A stretch of DNA of 60,690 bases from Bacteroidales bacterium (GCA_023229135.1 JALNZT010000030.1:1-60690); one strand, 5' to 3'; numbered from the stretch's first letter, positions 15,090-24,234 are shown. Numbers and translations are program-made. Notes: generated by a model not told the origin, from the letters alone.

Positions 15090-16463
15090 ATGGATGTAGA
15101 AATTCTCTCTCGCTTGCAGTTTGCTTTTACAATCAGTTTCCATTATATCTATCCGCCGCTTAGCATCGGTATAGGTTTGATGATGGTGTTGATGGAAGGG
15201 ATGTACATGCGTACCAAAGACAAGCAGTATGAGCAGTTGGCGCGTTTTTGGACAAAGATTTTCGCAATAACTTTCGGCCTCGGTGTTGCCACTGGGATTG
15301 TGATGGAATTTGAATTTGGCACCAACTGGGCCGCCTATTCGCGCTATGTTGGCGATGTTTTTGGCTCTGCTTTGGCTGCCGAAGGAATCTTTGCTTTTGC
15401 CTTGGAAAGCGGCTTTCTGGGTGTTTTGCTCTTCGGCTGGAATCGTGTGAAGCCGATAGTGCATTTTATTGCCACGATAGGAGTTTGGCTGGGTTCTATG
15501 TTTTCGGCGGTTTGGATTGTCGTAGCAAACAGCTGGCAACAGACACCCGCTGGCTTCACCATAGTCGGCGAAGGACTGAGTGCCCGTGCTGAAATTACTG
15601 ATTTCTGGGCCATGGTTTTCAATCCTTCCAGTGTTGACCGCGTTTTACATGTCTGGATTGGCGCATTGATAGCCGGTGCATTTCTTGTGATGAGCGTGCA
15701 TGCCTGGTATTTGCTCAAAGGCCGTTATACCGTTATTTCAAAAAAAGCTTTCAAAATAGCCTTGTCGGTGGCTGCGATTATGTCGATTTTGCAATTGGTT
15801 ACCGGACATAGCTCGGCTTCTGGCGTTGCCGAAAATCAACCGGCAAAATTGGCTACGTTTGAAGGGCATTACAACAGCTCTGACCAGGCCGATCTCTACT
15901 TGTTTGGTTGGGTAGATCACGAAAACCAAAAAGTTTACGGCCCTTATGTACCCGGTGGCCTCAGCTTTTTGATTCATAACGATTTTAATACCGAAGTAAA
16001 AGGCTTAAATGATTTCCCTGAGGATGAAATTCCGGATGCCATCAATGCCGTTTTCCAGTTTTATCACCTGATGGTAGCTTTCGGCGTCTATTTTATCGGC
16101 CTCACTTTGCTGGGCGTGTTCCTGTGGTGGCGTGGTAAGTTGTTCGACCATCGTTGGCTTTTGTGGGTATTTGTGTTTTCGGTAATCCTGCCGCAGCTGG
16201 CCAATCAATTTGGTTGGTTTTCTGCCGAAATGGGCCGCCAGCCCTGGGTCGTTTACGGGCTATTGCGCACTGCTGATGCTTTGTCGGTGGTGGTTACGGC
16301 TAACCAGGTGGTGTTTTCGCTGATTATGTTCACGCTGATTTACGCCCTGCTTTTCGTGCTTTTCCTTTATATGCTGAACAAAAAAATCCAGGCCGGACCT
16401 TATGACGAAAGTAAAATAGACAATAGTCCCATTCAGGAAGGAATGGTAGATTTCTACAAGTAA
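15090..16463 (+). CDS. cydA: Cytochrome bd ubiquinol oxidase subunit I
   Basis: The 457-residue membrane protein has the CydA signature: LQFAFTISFHYIYPPLSIG near the N terminus (haem-ligand His), GIVMEFEFGTNW, GVLLFGW, NSWQQTPAGFTI, and in the quinol/haem region GWFSAEMGRQPWVVYGLLRT. The Q-loop is short, as in non-proteobacterial enzymes (457 against ~520 residues in E. coli). It holds haem b558, b595 and d and reduces O2 to water with quinol, without proton pumping, at high oxygen affinity; that fits an organism meeting traces of oxygen. cydB follows 21 bases later. No cydX or cydCD is nearby. Confidence 0.97.
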   Translation: MDVEILSRLQFAFTISFHYIYPPLSIGIGLMMVLMEGMYMRTKDKQYEQLARFWTKIFAITFGLGVATGIVMEFEFGTNWAAYSRYVGDVFGSALAAEGIFAFALESGFLGVLLFGWNRVKPIVHFIATIGVWLGSMFSAVWIVVANSWQQTPAGFTIVGEGLSARAEITDFWAMVFNPSSVDRVLHVWIGALIAGAFLVMSVHAWYLLKGRYTVISKKAFKIALSVAAIMSILQLVTGHSSASGVAENQPAKLATFEGHYNSSDQADLYLFGWVDHENQKVYGPYVPGGLSFLIHNDFNTEVKGLNDFPEDEIPDAINAVFQFYHLMVAFGVYFIGLTLLGVFLWWRGKLFDHRWLLWVFVFSVILPQLANQFGWFSAEMGRQPWVVYGLLRTADALSVVVTANQVVFSLIMFTLIYALLFVLFLYMLNKKIQAGPYDESKIDNSPIQEGMVDFYK

Positions 16464-16484
16464 AAAACTAAAGCTCAAACTATT

Positions 16485-17519
16485 ATGGCAACATTTTTAG
16501 GAATAGATTATCCAACATTATGGTTTTTGGTGGTAGGCGCGCTTTTCTCGGGTTATGCCATTTTGGACGGCTTTGACATGGGTGCTGGTGCCTTGCATTT
16601 GTTTTTCAAGAAAGAAGAAAGCCGCCGCATAGCGCTTAATGCCATTGGCCCTGTGTGGGGCGGCAACGAGGTATGGCTGGTGATAGGTGGGGGTGCTTTG
16701 TTTGCCGGCTTCCCGGTTTTGTATGGCGCGATGTTTTCGGGCATGTACATCCCTTTCATGCTGTTCCTGGCTTCCCTGATTTTCCGGGCTATCTCTATTG
16801 AATTCAGGAGTAAAGAGAAGATGAAATGGTGGCGCAATGCCTGGGATATCAGCTATAATATATCGAGTATTCTGATGGCTTTGCTGCTTGGCGTGGTGGT
16901 GGGAAATGTTCTCTGGGGCGTGGAGCTGGGGCCGAACCACGAGTTTCAGGGACACTGGCTCGATTTTTTGAATCCTTATGCCTTGCTCGTTGGGCTTACG
17001 ACCGTGGCACTTTTCATGATGCATGGCGCCATTTATCTCGCCATGAAAACCGAAGGAAAACTCTTTATCAAAGTAAACAAACTACTCAACAGATCTATCA
17101 TTTTCTTTGTTGTAACATACAGCATAGTAACAATTGTAACGCTAATTTACTTGCCACATCTCACGGATCGCATGGTTGAAAACATCGCGCTGCTCGGGGT
17201 GCCTTTGCTGGCTTTTTTAAGCATCGCTAATGTGCCGCGTTTGGTGAGCAAAGGTAAATATGTGTTGGCCTTCATTTTCTCGGCTCTCACGATGAGTTTT
17301 TTGTTGATTTTAGTGGCCCTGGAGTTGTATCCGGTGATGGTAATGTCAACCGTGGATCCGATATATGATATCACGGTTTACAATGCTGCTTCCTCGGAAA
17401 ACGCATTGCGCATCATGCTGATTATCACAGCTATTGGTGGCCCCTTGGTTTTAATGTACACGGTATTTGTTTACAGAACTTTTTGGGGGAAAGTTGAAAT
17501 AGACGAAACCAGTTATTAG
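16485..17519 (+). CDS. cydB: Cytochrome bd ubiquinol oxidase subunit II
   Basis: The 344-residue protein has eight or nine hydrophobic segments. The N terminus carries the CydB pattern (LWFLVVGALFSGYAILDGFD, GAGALHLF), then NAIGPVWGGNEVWLVIGGGA and ISIEFRSKEKMKWWRNAWD, and the C-terminal YDITVYNAASSENALRIML region is also conserved. It is the structural partner of CydA in the inner membrane. Same operon as cydA with a short 21-base gap. The start ATG follows the usual A/T-rich leader. Confidence 0.95.
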   Translation: MATFLGIDYPTLWFLVVGALFSGYAILDGFDMGAGALHLFFKKEESRRIALNAIGPVWGGNEVWLVIGGGALFAGFPVLYGAMFSGMYIPFMLFLASLIFRAISIEFRSKEKMKWWRNAWDISYNISSILMALLLGVVVGNVLWGVELGPNHEFQGHWLDFLNPYALLVGLTTVALFMMHGAIYLAMKTEGKLFIKVNKLLNRSIIFFVVTYSIVTIVTLIYLPHLTDRMVENIALLGVPLLAFLSIANVPRLVSKGKYVLAFIFSALTMSFLLILVALELYPVMVMSTVDPIYDITVYNAASSENALRIMLIITAIGGPLVLMYTVFVYRTFWGKVEIDETSY

Positions 17520-17586
17520 CTTACTGCAACTTTCACCGCTGACATAGCTTTCAGCCTTGACATAAAATGTAGATAATTAAGATGTT

Positions 17587-17875
17587 AATCTTTGAATTTT
17601 GAGCCCACTCCGAAAAGTCAAGAAAAGAAGAAATGCCACCAAGGTTCTATATTAATTTGAAAATTTGACGATTTGAAAATTAAAACCCTTCGGGGAATGT
17701 AAGCCGATAGATTAAAAACATCAACATCGTTAACATGTTAGCGTTAGTTGCTTTTTAAGCGTCTAAGTACCGTAAAGTGTTGATTATTAACATTAAACTA
17801 TTAGTGAAATCTTCGTGACTTGGTGTCCTCGTGGCAGAATATTACTTTTCGGAGTGGGGTCAATCTTTGAATTTT
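17587..17875. mobile_element. MITE-like element: 18-bp inverted repeats flanked by a 14-bp direct repeat
   Basis: GAGCCCACTCCGAAAAGT (17601-17618) is inverted as ACTTTTCGGAGTGGGGTC (17844-17861) with one mismatch, enclosing a 261-bp element. Immediately outside, AATCTTTGAATTTT occurs on both sides (17587-17600 and 17862-17875), abutting the inverted repeats exactly. No ORF lies within. The interior contains AT-rich GAAAATTTGACGATTTGAAA-type runs. It fills most of the 404-base gap between cydB and the NRDE gene. A 14-bp target duplication would be long, and the direct repeat is simple in sequence, so chance or slippage remains possible. Confidence 0.6.
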
Positions 17876-17923
17876 TGAATCGTTGAATCTTGAATCGTTG
17901 AATCTTTTTTAAAATTATAATAT

Positions 17924-18685
17924 ATGTGCCTGATTTCTTTTGCGTACAACATGCATCCTCGCTATTCACTCGTGCTGCTGGCTAATCGCGACGAGTTCTA
18001 CAAACGTCCTGCCCGTAAAGCACAATTTTGGACAGAGGAGGGCTTCCCGGATATTTTGGCGGGTAAAGATTTGAGCGCCGGCGGAACCTGGATGGGTATA
18101 AATAAAAACGGGAAGTGGGCGGCACTCACCAATTACCGGGATATGAGTAAATTGAAACCGAATCCGCCCTCGCGCGGCCATTTGGTGCTGAATTATTTAA
18201 AATCCGGCTTGACAGCCGTGGAATACCTCGAAAGCATCAAAGAAAAGGCGTCATTGTATGACGGTTTCAACCTGCTGGCCGGCGACAATAACGGTATTTT
18301 CCATTTCTCGAACGAAACGAACAAAATCACACGCATTAAACCCGGTGTTCACGGACTCAGTAATGCGCTCTTAAACACGCCTTGGCCAAAATTAGAAACC
18401 GCTAATTCGAAGCTGGCTTATAGTATTCAGGAAGACAATCTAAACCGCGACACGCTCTTTAATATCCTAACTGATCAACAGAAAGCGGATGAAAGTCAGC
18501 TTCCTGAAACTGGTCTTACTAAAGAAATGGAAAAAGCTGTTTCTTCCATCTTCATATCAACGGATGATTACGGAACCCGCTGCTCCAGCCTGCTTTTCAT
18601 TGATATGGAAGGAAATATTGACTTTACTGAAAGAAGCTATATCCCCGGCCCGAATGATATGGAAGAAGTGCGGTTTGCGTTTTAG
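17924..18685 (+). CDS. NRDE (TANGO2-like) family protein
   Basis: The 253-residue product begins MCLISFAYN and has the family's name motif LLANRDEFYKRPA, then WEEGFPDILAGKDLSAGGTW-like text (GKDLSAGGTWMGINKNGKWA), LTNYRD, and later GLSNALLNTPWPK and DYGTRCSSLLFID. These are the conserved blocks of the NRDE/TANGO2 family. Cysteine at position 2 directly after Met suggests an Ntn-hydrolase-like nucleophile, but no activity is established. No signal peptide, so cytoplasmic. It stands alone between two repeat-rich spacers. Confidence 0.9.
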   Translation: MCLISFAYNMHPRYSLVLLANRDEFYKRPARKAQFWTEEGFPDILAGKDLSAGGTWMGINKNGKWAALTNYRDMSKLKPNPPSRGHLVLNYLKSGLTAVEYLESIKEKASLYDGFNLLAGDNNGIFHFSNETNKITRIKPGVHGLSNALLNTPWPKLETANSKLAYSIQEDNLNRDTLFNILTDQQKADESQLPETGLTKEMEKAVSSIFISTDDYGTRCSSLLFIDMEGNIDFTERSYIPGPNDMEEVRFAF

Positions 18686-18858
18686 AAGTCCCGGACGTTT
18701 TATAGCTACAAAGTCGAATTCCAAATTCCATCGTTCGAGCCACGAGAACAGGGAAATCTTGATGTAGAAAATAATATTTCTGTTCCTTAAATCGACGTTT
18801 TGAAGTCCTATCGGACATTCAAAGTCGCTGGCGCGGATTTGTATGTCAGGCGCGGGCG

Positions 18859-19115
18859 CGGATTTGCCTGCATTGAGCCTGCCTGACTGGCACGGCAGAC
18901 AGGCCTGTCGAAATGCAATCCGTGCCATGTTAAAACCTAATCAATCAAATGCTTATACAAGCAATATTATGGAAACCGTCAAACCTGATAAAATTCTTGT
19001 TTAATTGGTAAATGGTTGTTTTATAAAGTTTTGACGGCACGGATTTGCCTGCATTGAGCCTGCCTGACTGGCACGGCAGACAGGCCTGTCGAAATGCAAT
19101 CCGTGCCATGTTAAA
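18859..19115. repeat. Two perfect 76-bp copies of a palindromic repeat
   Basis: The segments 18859-18934 and 19040-19115 are identical, from CGGATTTGCCTG to CGTGCCATGTTAAA. Each can fold: an outer arm around CACGGATT pairs with AATCCGTG, and an inner CAGGCAGGCTC/CAGACAGGCC-type stem lies inside. The style resembles REP/palindromic intergenic repeats. A short related run (CCTGTCTGACGGCCAGGCAGG) occurs near 52277. Confidence 0.75.
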
Positions 19116-19261
19116 GTTGATGTAGAAAAGATTGTAATTTCCGTTTTCATATTCGACGTTTTGAAGTCCAAAGAGACGTTCAAAAGTCTATGTTCACGCA
19201 ATCTAACTTTTCATCGCCCGAAGGTGTGATGCAGACTCGTCATGTGCTGGTGATCACGTAA

Positions 19262-19310
19262 GTAGCATAAGCTACAGGATAATTCCACGGAGCGGATGCT
19301 CCGCGGAACG
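19262..19310 (-). repeat. Two-hairpin element related to the 51.7-kb tandem repeat
   Basis: On the minus strand it reads as CGTTCCGCGGAGC, ATCC, GCTCCGTGGAA, then TTATCCT and a second hairpin GTAGC-TTAT-GCTAC. The first 35 bases are identical to the start of each 184-bp unit at 51.7 kb. The second hairpin differs from GCAGC-ATCC-GCTGC there by a compensated pair (C-G to T-A) and a new loop. Confidence 0.7.
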
Positions 19311-19393
19311 CGGAACGGGTTTTAGAAGTTTCATCAAACATTCAAAACCGCGCCAGCGGTTAAGTTCAAAAGTCAGCGCTTGTAATCAAAACT

Positions 19394-20452
19394 TTACTTA
19401 ATCACTTTATACTTCGGTGCAGGCGGGAAAACTTTTTTTACCCAGCCCGGAATTAGAAAGACACCTATAAATAGATATGGATAATAAGTGATGAGCCGCC
19501 ACAGCAAGGCCAGCGGAACAGCCCAAACGATATTTGGAATAAGATCACCCAGAAAATCCGAGAAAATAAACTCCGCCACACCACTACCACCAGGTGTTGG
19601 GCTTACCAACAGAATAATCCACATAGTAAGTTGGCGGGCGTAAATCAAGAGGTGATCGAATAGGTTTAGCTCACTAAAAAAGAAAGCCATAAACATGAAA
19701 TTCACCACCCAATAGCGCCCCGTCCAGGATATTACGGTGGCCATAAAAGCCTTGCCCCAGTACTTAAAAGTCTTTCCCTTCAAGGCATACGAAGTAATGA
19801 TGAGCTGATTAGAGAGTTTCCGGGCGCGCATTCTAAAGCGCCTTAGAAACGGGAGCAGGAAAATAAACGAAAGCAGCCACTTGAAAAAATAAGGATTGAA
19901 AAACAGGGTGTAAGCGAGTGCTAAGGTGTAAAGCAGGATGACGCCGTAACCGATAAATAAGGCGACCCGCAGGCTTTGCGCGTAATTAACGCCTTCGGGA
20001 GGGAAAATATGATTGCCAAAAACCAAGTACAACAACGGTATCGTGACTATGAAAAACACCTCGTCCAGAAAGATGGCGGTAAGGATCACCGCGGTGCTTT
20101 TGCCGGAGTTTATACCTTCTTTGTAAAGCATGAAAATTGCCGGCCCCGTGCCGCCCACCACTGAAGGCGAAATGGCCGAGCTGAACTCCCACAGCATGAT
20201 AACATCGAAAGCCTGACGCCAGCTCAACTCACCGTCAGTAAGCACCTTGACGCGATACATATAAGCCAGATCGCGTACGCCCATCATCAGCAGGGCAATA
20301 CCGAGCCAGAAAAAAGATGCCGCCGTCCAGTTGAAAAAAGAAAAAGCCTCCGGATCGAAATTCCGGTAAAGCATCCACGATGCAGCCCCCAAACCGATGA
20401 GAATGGGGTAAATTATGCGTCCGGGACTTAAACTTTTGCGGATATCAGCCAT
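19394..20452 (-). CDS. Flippase-like integral membrane protein (lysylphosphatidylglycerol synthase TM/UPF0104 family)
   Basis: The 352-residue product has about eight hydrophobic segments and the family layout: N-terminal WTAASFFWLGIALLMMGVRD, WEFSSAISPSVVGGTGPAIF with the conserved S-x-x-P-S-x-x-G-G, AVILTAIFLDEVFFIVTIP, and near the end SPTPGGSGVAEFIFSDFLG. The family (PF03706) is found as the membrane half of MprF and as lone putative lipid or polyisoprenoid-linked flippases. The substrate is unknown. It is a single-gene unit, facing a 262-base spacer before the Hsp20 gene. Inner membrane. Confidence 0.85.
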   Translation of the reverse strand: MADIRKSLSPGRIIYPILIGLGAASWMLYRNFDPEAFSFFNWTAASFFWLGIALLMMGVRDLAYMYRVKVLTDGELSWRQAFDVIMLWEFSSAISPSVVGGTGPAIFMLYKEGINSGKSTAVILTAIFLDEVFFIVTIPLLYLVFGNHIFPPEGVNYAQSLRVALFIGYGVILLYTLALAYTLFFNPYFFKWLLSFIFLLPFLRRFRMRARKLSNQLIITSYALKGKTFKYWGKAFMATVISWTGRYWVVNFMFMAFFFSELNLFDHLLIYARQLTMWIILLVSPTPGGSGVAEFIFSDFLGDLIPNIVWAVPLALLWRLITYYPYLFIGVFLIPGWVKKVFPPAPKYKVIK

Positions 20453-20714
20453 GAGGTTTCTTTGCTACAAAATTACTAAATACTAAGATTAGAAGTTGGC
20501 TTACTTCCAAATTGTTGAAACTTATCGGGTTTTAGCACTTAAACTCACGCGAACACGCCATAAAGGCAGTCCGAAAAACTCAAAGCTGTCAGTATGGCGC
20601 AAAGCGAGGCTCGCGAGCCCGTTTTAGGCCAATGGCATATCATTTGAGCTTTGATAGTTGCATTTAAAAAATTAAAACACTAAAAAGTTAACTTAATTAA
20701 AAGGAGAATTTATT

Positions 20715-21143
20715 ATGAACTTAATCAGATTTAATCACCACCCTGTTAGCATGTTAAGCGAAATGATGGAAGATTTTGACCGCAATTGGTTGCGTTCATC
20801 CGAGGCACGGCCAATGATGCCGGCTGTAAACATCAGCGAAAATGAAGATGGTTTTGTACTGGAACTTGCCGCTCCGGGTATGCAAAAAGCAGATTTCCAA
20901 ATTAATCTGGACAATCAGGTGCTAACTATTTCATCAGAGAAACAGGATGAAAGCGAAGAAAAGAACGAAAAGTATTCACGCAGAGAATTTTGTTACAGCA
21001 GCTTCAACCGCTCATTTACCCTGCCAAAAAGTATCAACTTTGATAAAATTAAAGCAGACTATAAAGACGGTGTTTTGAAAGTGAATCTTCCAAAGCGGGA
21101 AGATGCTAAAGTGGCATTAAACAGACAGATTGAGATTGCTTAA
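20715..21143 (+). CDS. Small heat shock protein (Hsp20/alpha-crystallin)
   Basis: The 142-residue product has an alpha-crystallin domain from ~residue 37 (MPAVNISENEDGFVLELAAP) to the end; EFCYSSFNRSFTLPKSINFD and ADYKDGVLKVNLPKRE (the G-V-L-x-x-x-x-P signature) are both present. It is an ATP-independent holdase that binds unfolded proteins under stress. It has a clear Shine-Dalgarno site (AAGGAG about 10 bases before the ATG), unusual for this genome where most genes lack one, suggesting high expression. A strong terminator follows. Confidence 0.95.
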   Translation: MNLIRFNHHPVSMLSEMMEDFDRNWLRSSEARPMMPAVNISENEDGFVLELAAPGMQKADFQINLDNQVLTISSEKQDESEEKNEKYSRREFCYSSFNRSFTLPKSINFDKIKADYKDGVLKVNLPKREDAKVALNRQIEIA

Positions 21144-21164
21144 CAGCAGTAAACAAGTGAAAAA

Positions 21165-21193
21165 AGCGCGGTAAGAATACCGCGCTTTTTTTT
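21165..21193 (+). terminator. Rho-independent terminator of the Hsp20 gene
   Basis: AGCGCGGT (21165-21172), loop AAGAAT, ACCGCGCT (21179-21186), then seven or more T. A perfect 8-bp GC-rich stem followed by a T-tract, 21 bases after the stop. Confidence 0.95.
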
Positions 21194-21265
21194 GTGCAAA
21201 AATTCAATCTGCCAGTTATAAATGCCAGATCGAACAGCTTGCGAGCCTGCCAGGGCGCGGAGCTA

Positions 21266-21412
21266 ATTAGTGTCAGAAAAAAACGCTTAATTTTTACGGT
21301 GCCTAATCAGAAAATGTCAAGTTTGAGGCATGTTATGCGCTGAACAAAGTTGAAGTATTTGTTTTCAGCACACGTATAACAAAGAAATTGACATTTTCCG
21401 GCAAGCACTAAT
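21266..21412. repeat. Inverted-repeat element, copy A (covarying family)
   Basis: It starts ATTAGTGTCAGAAAAAAACG and ends CACTAAT, so the termini are inverted (ATTAGTG/CACTAAT). Inside, GAAAATGTCAA (21310-21320) pairs with TTGACATTTTC (21388-21398), and nested arms GTTAT..GCTGAA pair with TTCAGC..ATAAC. It aligns with the element at 25184-25375 at both ends. It fills much of the 329-base gap between the Hsp20 terminator and the sensor-kinase gene; nothing else is evident in that gap. Confidence 0.65.
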
Positions 21413-21472
21413 AAAAATTTTTGCCAAATCAATAAGCATTTTACTTAAATTAGCTGAAAATATTTAGCTATT

Positions 21473-23389
21473 ATGCCTTATTTCGTCAGCCTACTATTTT
21501 TTATGTTGATTTCACCTATTTATAGCTTTGGTGAGGCTGATGAAAATGATTATCAACAGGCTGTAAATGAAGCAAAAGCAAAGCAAGATACGCTCGGCTT
21601 ATCACGTGCTTACTACAAACTCGGACGCTTTTATGATCAAAATCAACAAATAGAAAACAGCAATCAAGCTATGCAACAAGCTTTGTTTTGGGCTGAATTG
21701 TCGCAAAAAAACAACGCCATAGCTGCCGTTTCAAATTATTTAGCGGCCAATTACAGCATTCTTGGAAAAGTAGATTCTGCCTATATTTTCTATAAAAAGG
21801 CTTTAGAGGCTACCCAAAATGATGGCGACAGTTTGAAAATGGCGGTTATTTTAATGAATATGGCCGATGATTTTGCAACGCAAGGCCGTTTTGCGCAGGC
21901 CGTAGAATTTGCTATTGATGCGATACGAATCAAAGAAACCCGGAAAGATTCGGCCAGATTAGCCTTTTTTTATCAAAAAGTAGGCGAAATTTATAAGCAA
22001 GCTGATGAAGTTGATAATTGGGAACGCTATCTGCTAAAAGCTTATGAACTAAGAAATTGCGATACCTGTGCAAGCGTTCCGGCTTTGGCTGCAATCTATA
22101 ACGATTTAGGCGGTATTGCCGAAAAACGGCAACAGTACGAAAGTGCTCTTCGTTATTATGACACCCTTACTTCAATTGGTCGCCAATACAACTATCCAAA
22201 TGCAATAGGAACCGCACTTACAAATACAGCACATATTTACAAGCTACAAGGTGATGTTCAAAAAGCCTTGAAAACAGCTCTTGAAGCAGCTCAATTTAAA
22301 ACCCAAACACCTTATCAAGCGATAATTAAAAATAACCTGCTGGCCGACTTATACTTAGTAACTGGTTCGCCAAAGAATGCCTTAAAATTTGCGCAGCAAA
22401 GTATGGCTATACCTGAACTTGATTTTTATCCCGAAGAAAAAATGCGCACCCAAAAAGTGCTCTATCAAATTTATAAGGCACAAAAAAACTACCCTCAAGC
22501 ACTGGCCTGGCACGAAGCCGCAGTAAAGTTTTCTGACTCATTGCGCAGCACCGAAATACGTGCGCAAATTTTGGAAATGGAACTGGCTTACGAAACAGAG
22601 AAAAAAGAACAACGCATCGCTTTGCTAACAGCCGAAAACCTGATCAAAAGTCAGCGTATAAACCTGGGAATAGCCCTATTAGCTATTTTAGCAGTTTTTG
22701 TTTTACTTATCACCTATATTTTAATTAGCCGAAAAAAACAAGCCGAACTCAAAGAAAACAACTTAAAACAGCAGGTTTTGCGTGCACAAATGAATCCGCA
22801 TTTTATTTTTAATGTTTTGGGTTCTATCCAGAATTTTATGATGAATAATGAAAAACAAGATGCTGCTAATTACCTGGCGCAATTTGCTGGTTTAACGCGG
22901 GCTACATTAAATAATTCAACCGCCGAAGCCATTTCCTTGTCAGATGAAATAGAGATGTTGTGCAATTATATTGAACTGGAAAAAATGCGCAGCGGGTATA
23001 AGTTTGATTTCAGTTTGCAAATGGATAATGATTTAGAAACCGACCTCATTCAAGTGCCGCCAATGTTGGTGCAACCTTTTGTGGAAAATGCCATAAAACA
23101 TGGATTTGCCGACTTGAACAAGCGCGGGCTTCTCCTGCTTAAAATAACCGATAAAGGCGATGCAATTGAGTTTATTATCGAAGATAATGGGGTGGGCCTA
23201 AAACCAAAAGTGGCCAAAGCTAAAGCTTATCCTTCCAAAGCAACAGAAATTTTTAACAAACGCCGCAAGCTGATTCAACAGAAATATCAAAAAGAGTTTA
23301 AATTTGAAACTATTAATTTGAAAGATCAACATCCGGAACTTTCAGGATTAAGAGTTGTAATACATATCCCCATAATCAATGATTATTAA
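21473..23389 (+). CDS. TPR-containing sensor histidine kinase (LytS/YpdA-type)
   Basis: The 638-residue product has a signal peptide (MPYFVSLLFFMLISPIYSFG), periplasmic tetratricopeptide repeats from ~25 to ~385 (repeated A-x-x-x-Y-x-x-A pattern, e.g. DSAYIFYKKALEATQ, ESALRYYDTLTSIG), one TM helix (INLGIALLAILAVFVLLITYILIS, ~395-418), then the His_kinase box AQMNPHFIFNVLGSIQNFMM (phospho-His near 443) and an HATPase domain with PPMLVQPFVENAIKHGF and IEDNGVGL. Architecture is typical of Bacteroidota TPR kinases. Its stop overlaps the regulator's start by 11 bases. The signal sensed is unknown. Confidence 0.93.
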   Translation: MPYFVSLLFFMLISPIYSFGEADENDYQQAVNEAKAKQDTLGLSRAYYKLGRFYDQNQQIENSNQAMQQALFWAELSQKNNAIAAVSNYLAANYSILGKVDSAYIFYKKALEATQNDGDSLKMAVILMNMADDFATQGRFAQAVEFAIDAIRIKETRKDSARLAFFYQKVGEIYKQADEVDNWERYLLKAYELRNCDTCASVPALAAIYNDLGGIAEKRQQYESALRYYDTLTSIGRQYNYPNAIGTALTNTAHIYKLQGDVQKALKTALEAAQFKTQTPYQAIIKNNLLADLYLVTGSPKNALKFAQQSMAIPELDFYPEEKMRTQKVLYQIYKAQKNYPQALAWHEAAVKFSDSLRSTEIRAQILEMELAYETEKKEQRIALLTAENLIKSQRINLGIALLAILAVFVLLITYILISRKKQAELKENNLKQQVLRAQMNPHFIFNVLGSIQNFMMNNEKQDAANYLAQFAGLTRATLNNSTAEAISLSDEIEMLCNYIELEKMRSGYKFDFSLQMDNDLETDLIQVPPMLVQPFVENAIKHGFADLNKRGLLLLKITDKGDAIEFIIEDNGVGLKPKVAKAKAYPSKATEIFNKRRKLIQQKYQKEFKFETINLKDQHPELSGLRVVIHIPIINDY

Positions 23390-24131
23390 AGCGGTAATAA
23401 TAGATGATGAGCCTGGAATGCAGGTGGTTAACAGTCGTTTGCTTACTGAATACTTCCCCGAAATCACTATTGTGGGAAAAGCCGAATCCATTGAAAGTGC
23501 TTATGGCCTGATAAAAGCTCAAACACCCGATTTGGTGTTATTAGATATTGAACTGGCCGATGGATCTGGATTTGAGCTGCTGCAAAAATTACAGCCCTAT
23601 ACCTTCAATGTCGTTTTTATTACCGGCTTTGATGCCTTTGCTATTCAAGCGTTTAAATACAGCGCCTTGGATTATTTGCTCAAACCGCTAAACCCTATCG
23701 ATTTTCAGGAAGCCATCAGCCGAGCTGTAAACTTGATAAAGAACAAAGCAAGCACCAACCCACAACTTGAAGTACTGATGCAGGCCATAAACAAGCAAAT
23801 GCATCACAAAAAATTGGTGTTAAAAACCACTGAATCAATGCATATCGTGGAAATAGATTCCATTTATTTTTGCAAAAGCGATAACAGCTATACCACCTTT
23901 TATTTTGAAAATGACCCAAAAATTTTAGTTTCTAAAAGTCTTAAAGAATATGAAAGCCTGCTGGCACATCACGGTTTTTTTAGGGCTCACCAATCCTATT
24001 TGGTAAACCTGAACCACGTAAGTAAAGTAGATAAAAGTGATGGCGGCTTTATTATTATGAACAATGAACGCGAAATTCCAATCTCCTCGCGGCAGATGAA
24101 AAAATTGGTCAGCTTACTCGAACAGCTGTAA
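23379..24131 (+). CDS. LytTR-family response regulator
   Basis: The 250-residue product is a receiver domain, residues 1-~118, with the acidic pocket VIIDDEPGM, phospho-acceptor Asp in LVLLDIELADG (~56), and Lys in DYLLKPLNP. A LytTR DNA-binding domain follows from ~145 (HIVEIDSIYFCKSDNSYTTF, FFRAHQSYLVNLNHV, ISSRQMKKLVSLLEQ). It is the cognate partner of the preceding kinase, translationally coupled to it. Its likely targets include the neighbouring genes, but no paired LytTR boxes were identified by eye. Confidence 0.93.
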   Translation: MIIKAVIIDDEPGMQVVNSRLLTEYFPEITIVGKAESIESAYGLIKAQTPDLVLLDIELADGSGFELLQKLQPYTFNVVFITGFDAFAIQAFKYSALDYLLKPLNPIDFQEAISRAVNLIKNKASTNPQLEVLMQAINKQMHHKKLVLKTTESMHIVEIDSIYFCKSDNSYTTFYFENDPKILVSKSLKEYESLLAHHGFFRAHQSYLVNLNHVSKVDKSDGGFIIMNNEREIPISSRQMKKLVSLLEQL

Positions 24132-24234
24132 TTCAGTGTCAAGATTTTTTATCGCAATTTCAAGACCAAAAGTAGCGAATTCAAATCCGCACTGTTCTTT
24201 TTGAAGTGGCATTTTACCTTTACAAAAAAATAAA

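Larger units (their letters stand above)
18686..19393. other. 708-base spacer made largely of repeats
   Basis: No gene is seen here. It holds two 76-bp perfect repeats, a two-hairpin element related to the 51.7-kb tandem repeat, and shorter shared phrases such as TCGACGTTTTGAAGTCC (about 18791 and 19153) and GATGTAGAAAA (about 18762 and 19119), suggesting that a larger unit was duplicated. It lies between the 3' ends of two convergent genes. Confidence 0.8.

Noticed and set aside
15344..15718. Minus-strand frame inside cydA
   Set aside because: Antisense shadow of a strongly conserved gene, without recognisable motifs.
18686..19393. Small coding genes in the repeat-rich spacer
   Set aside because: Open frames here run through palindromic repeats and have no start context or family motifs.
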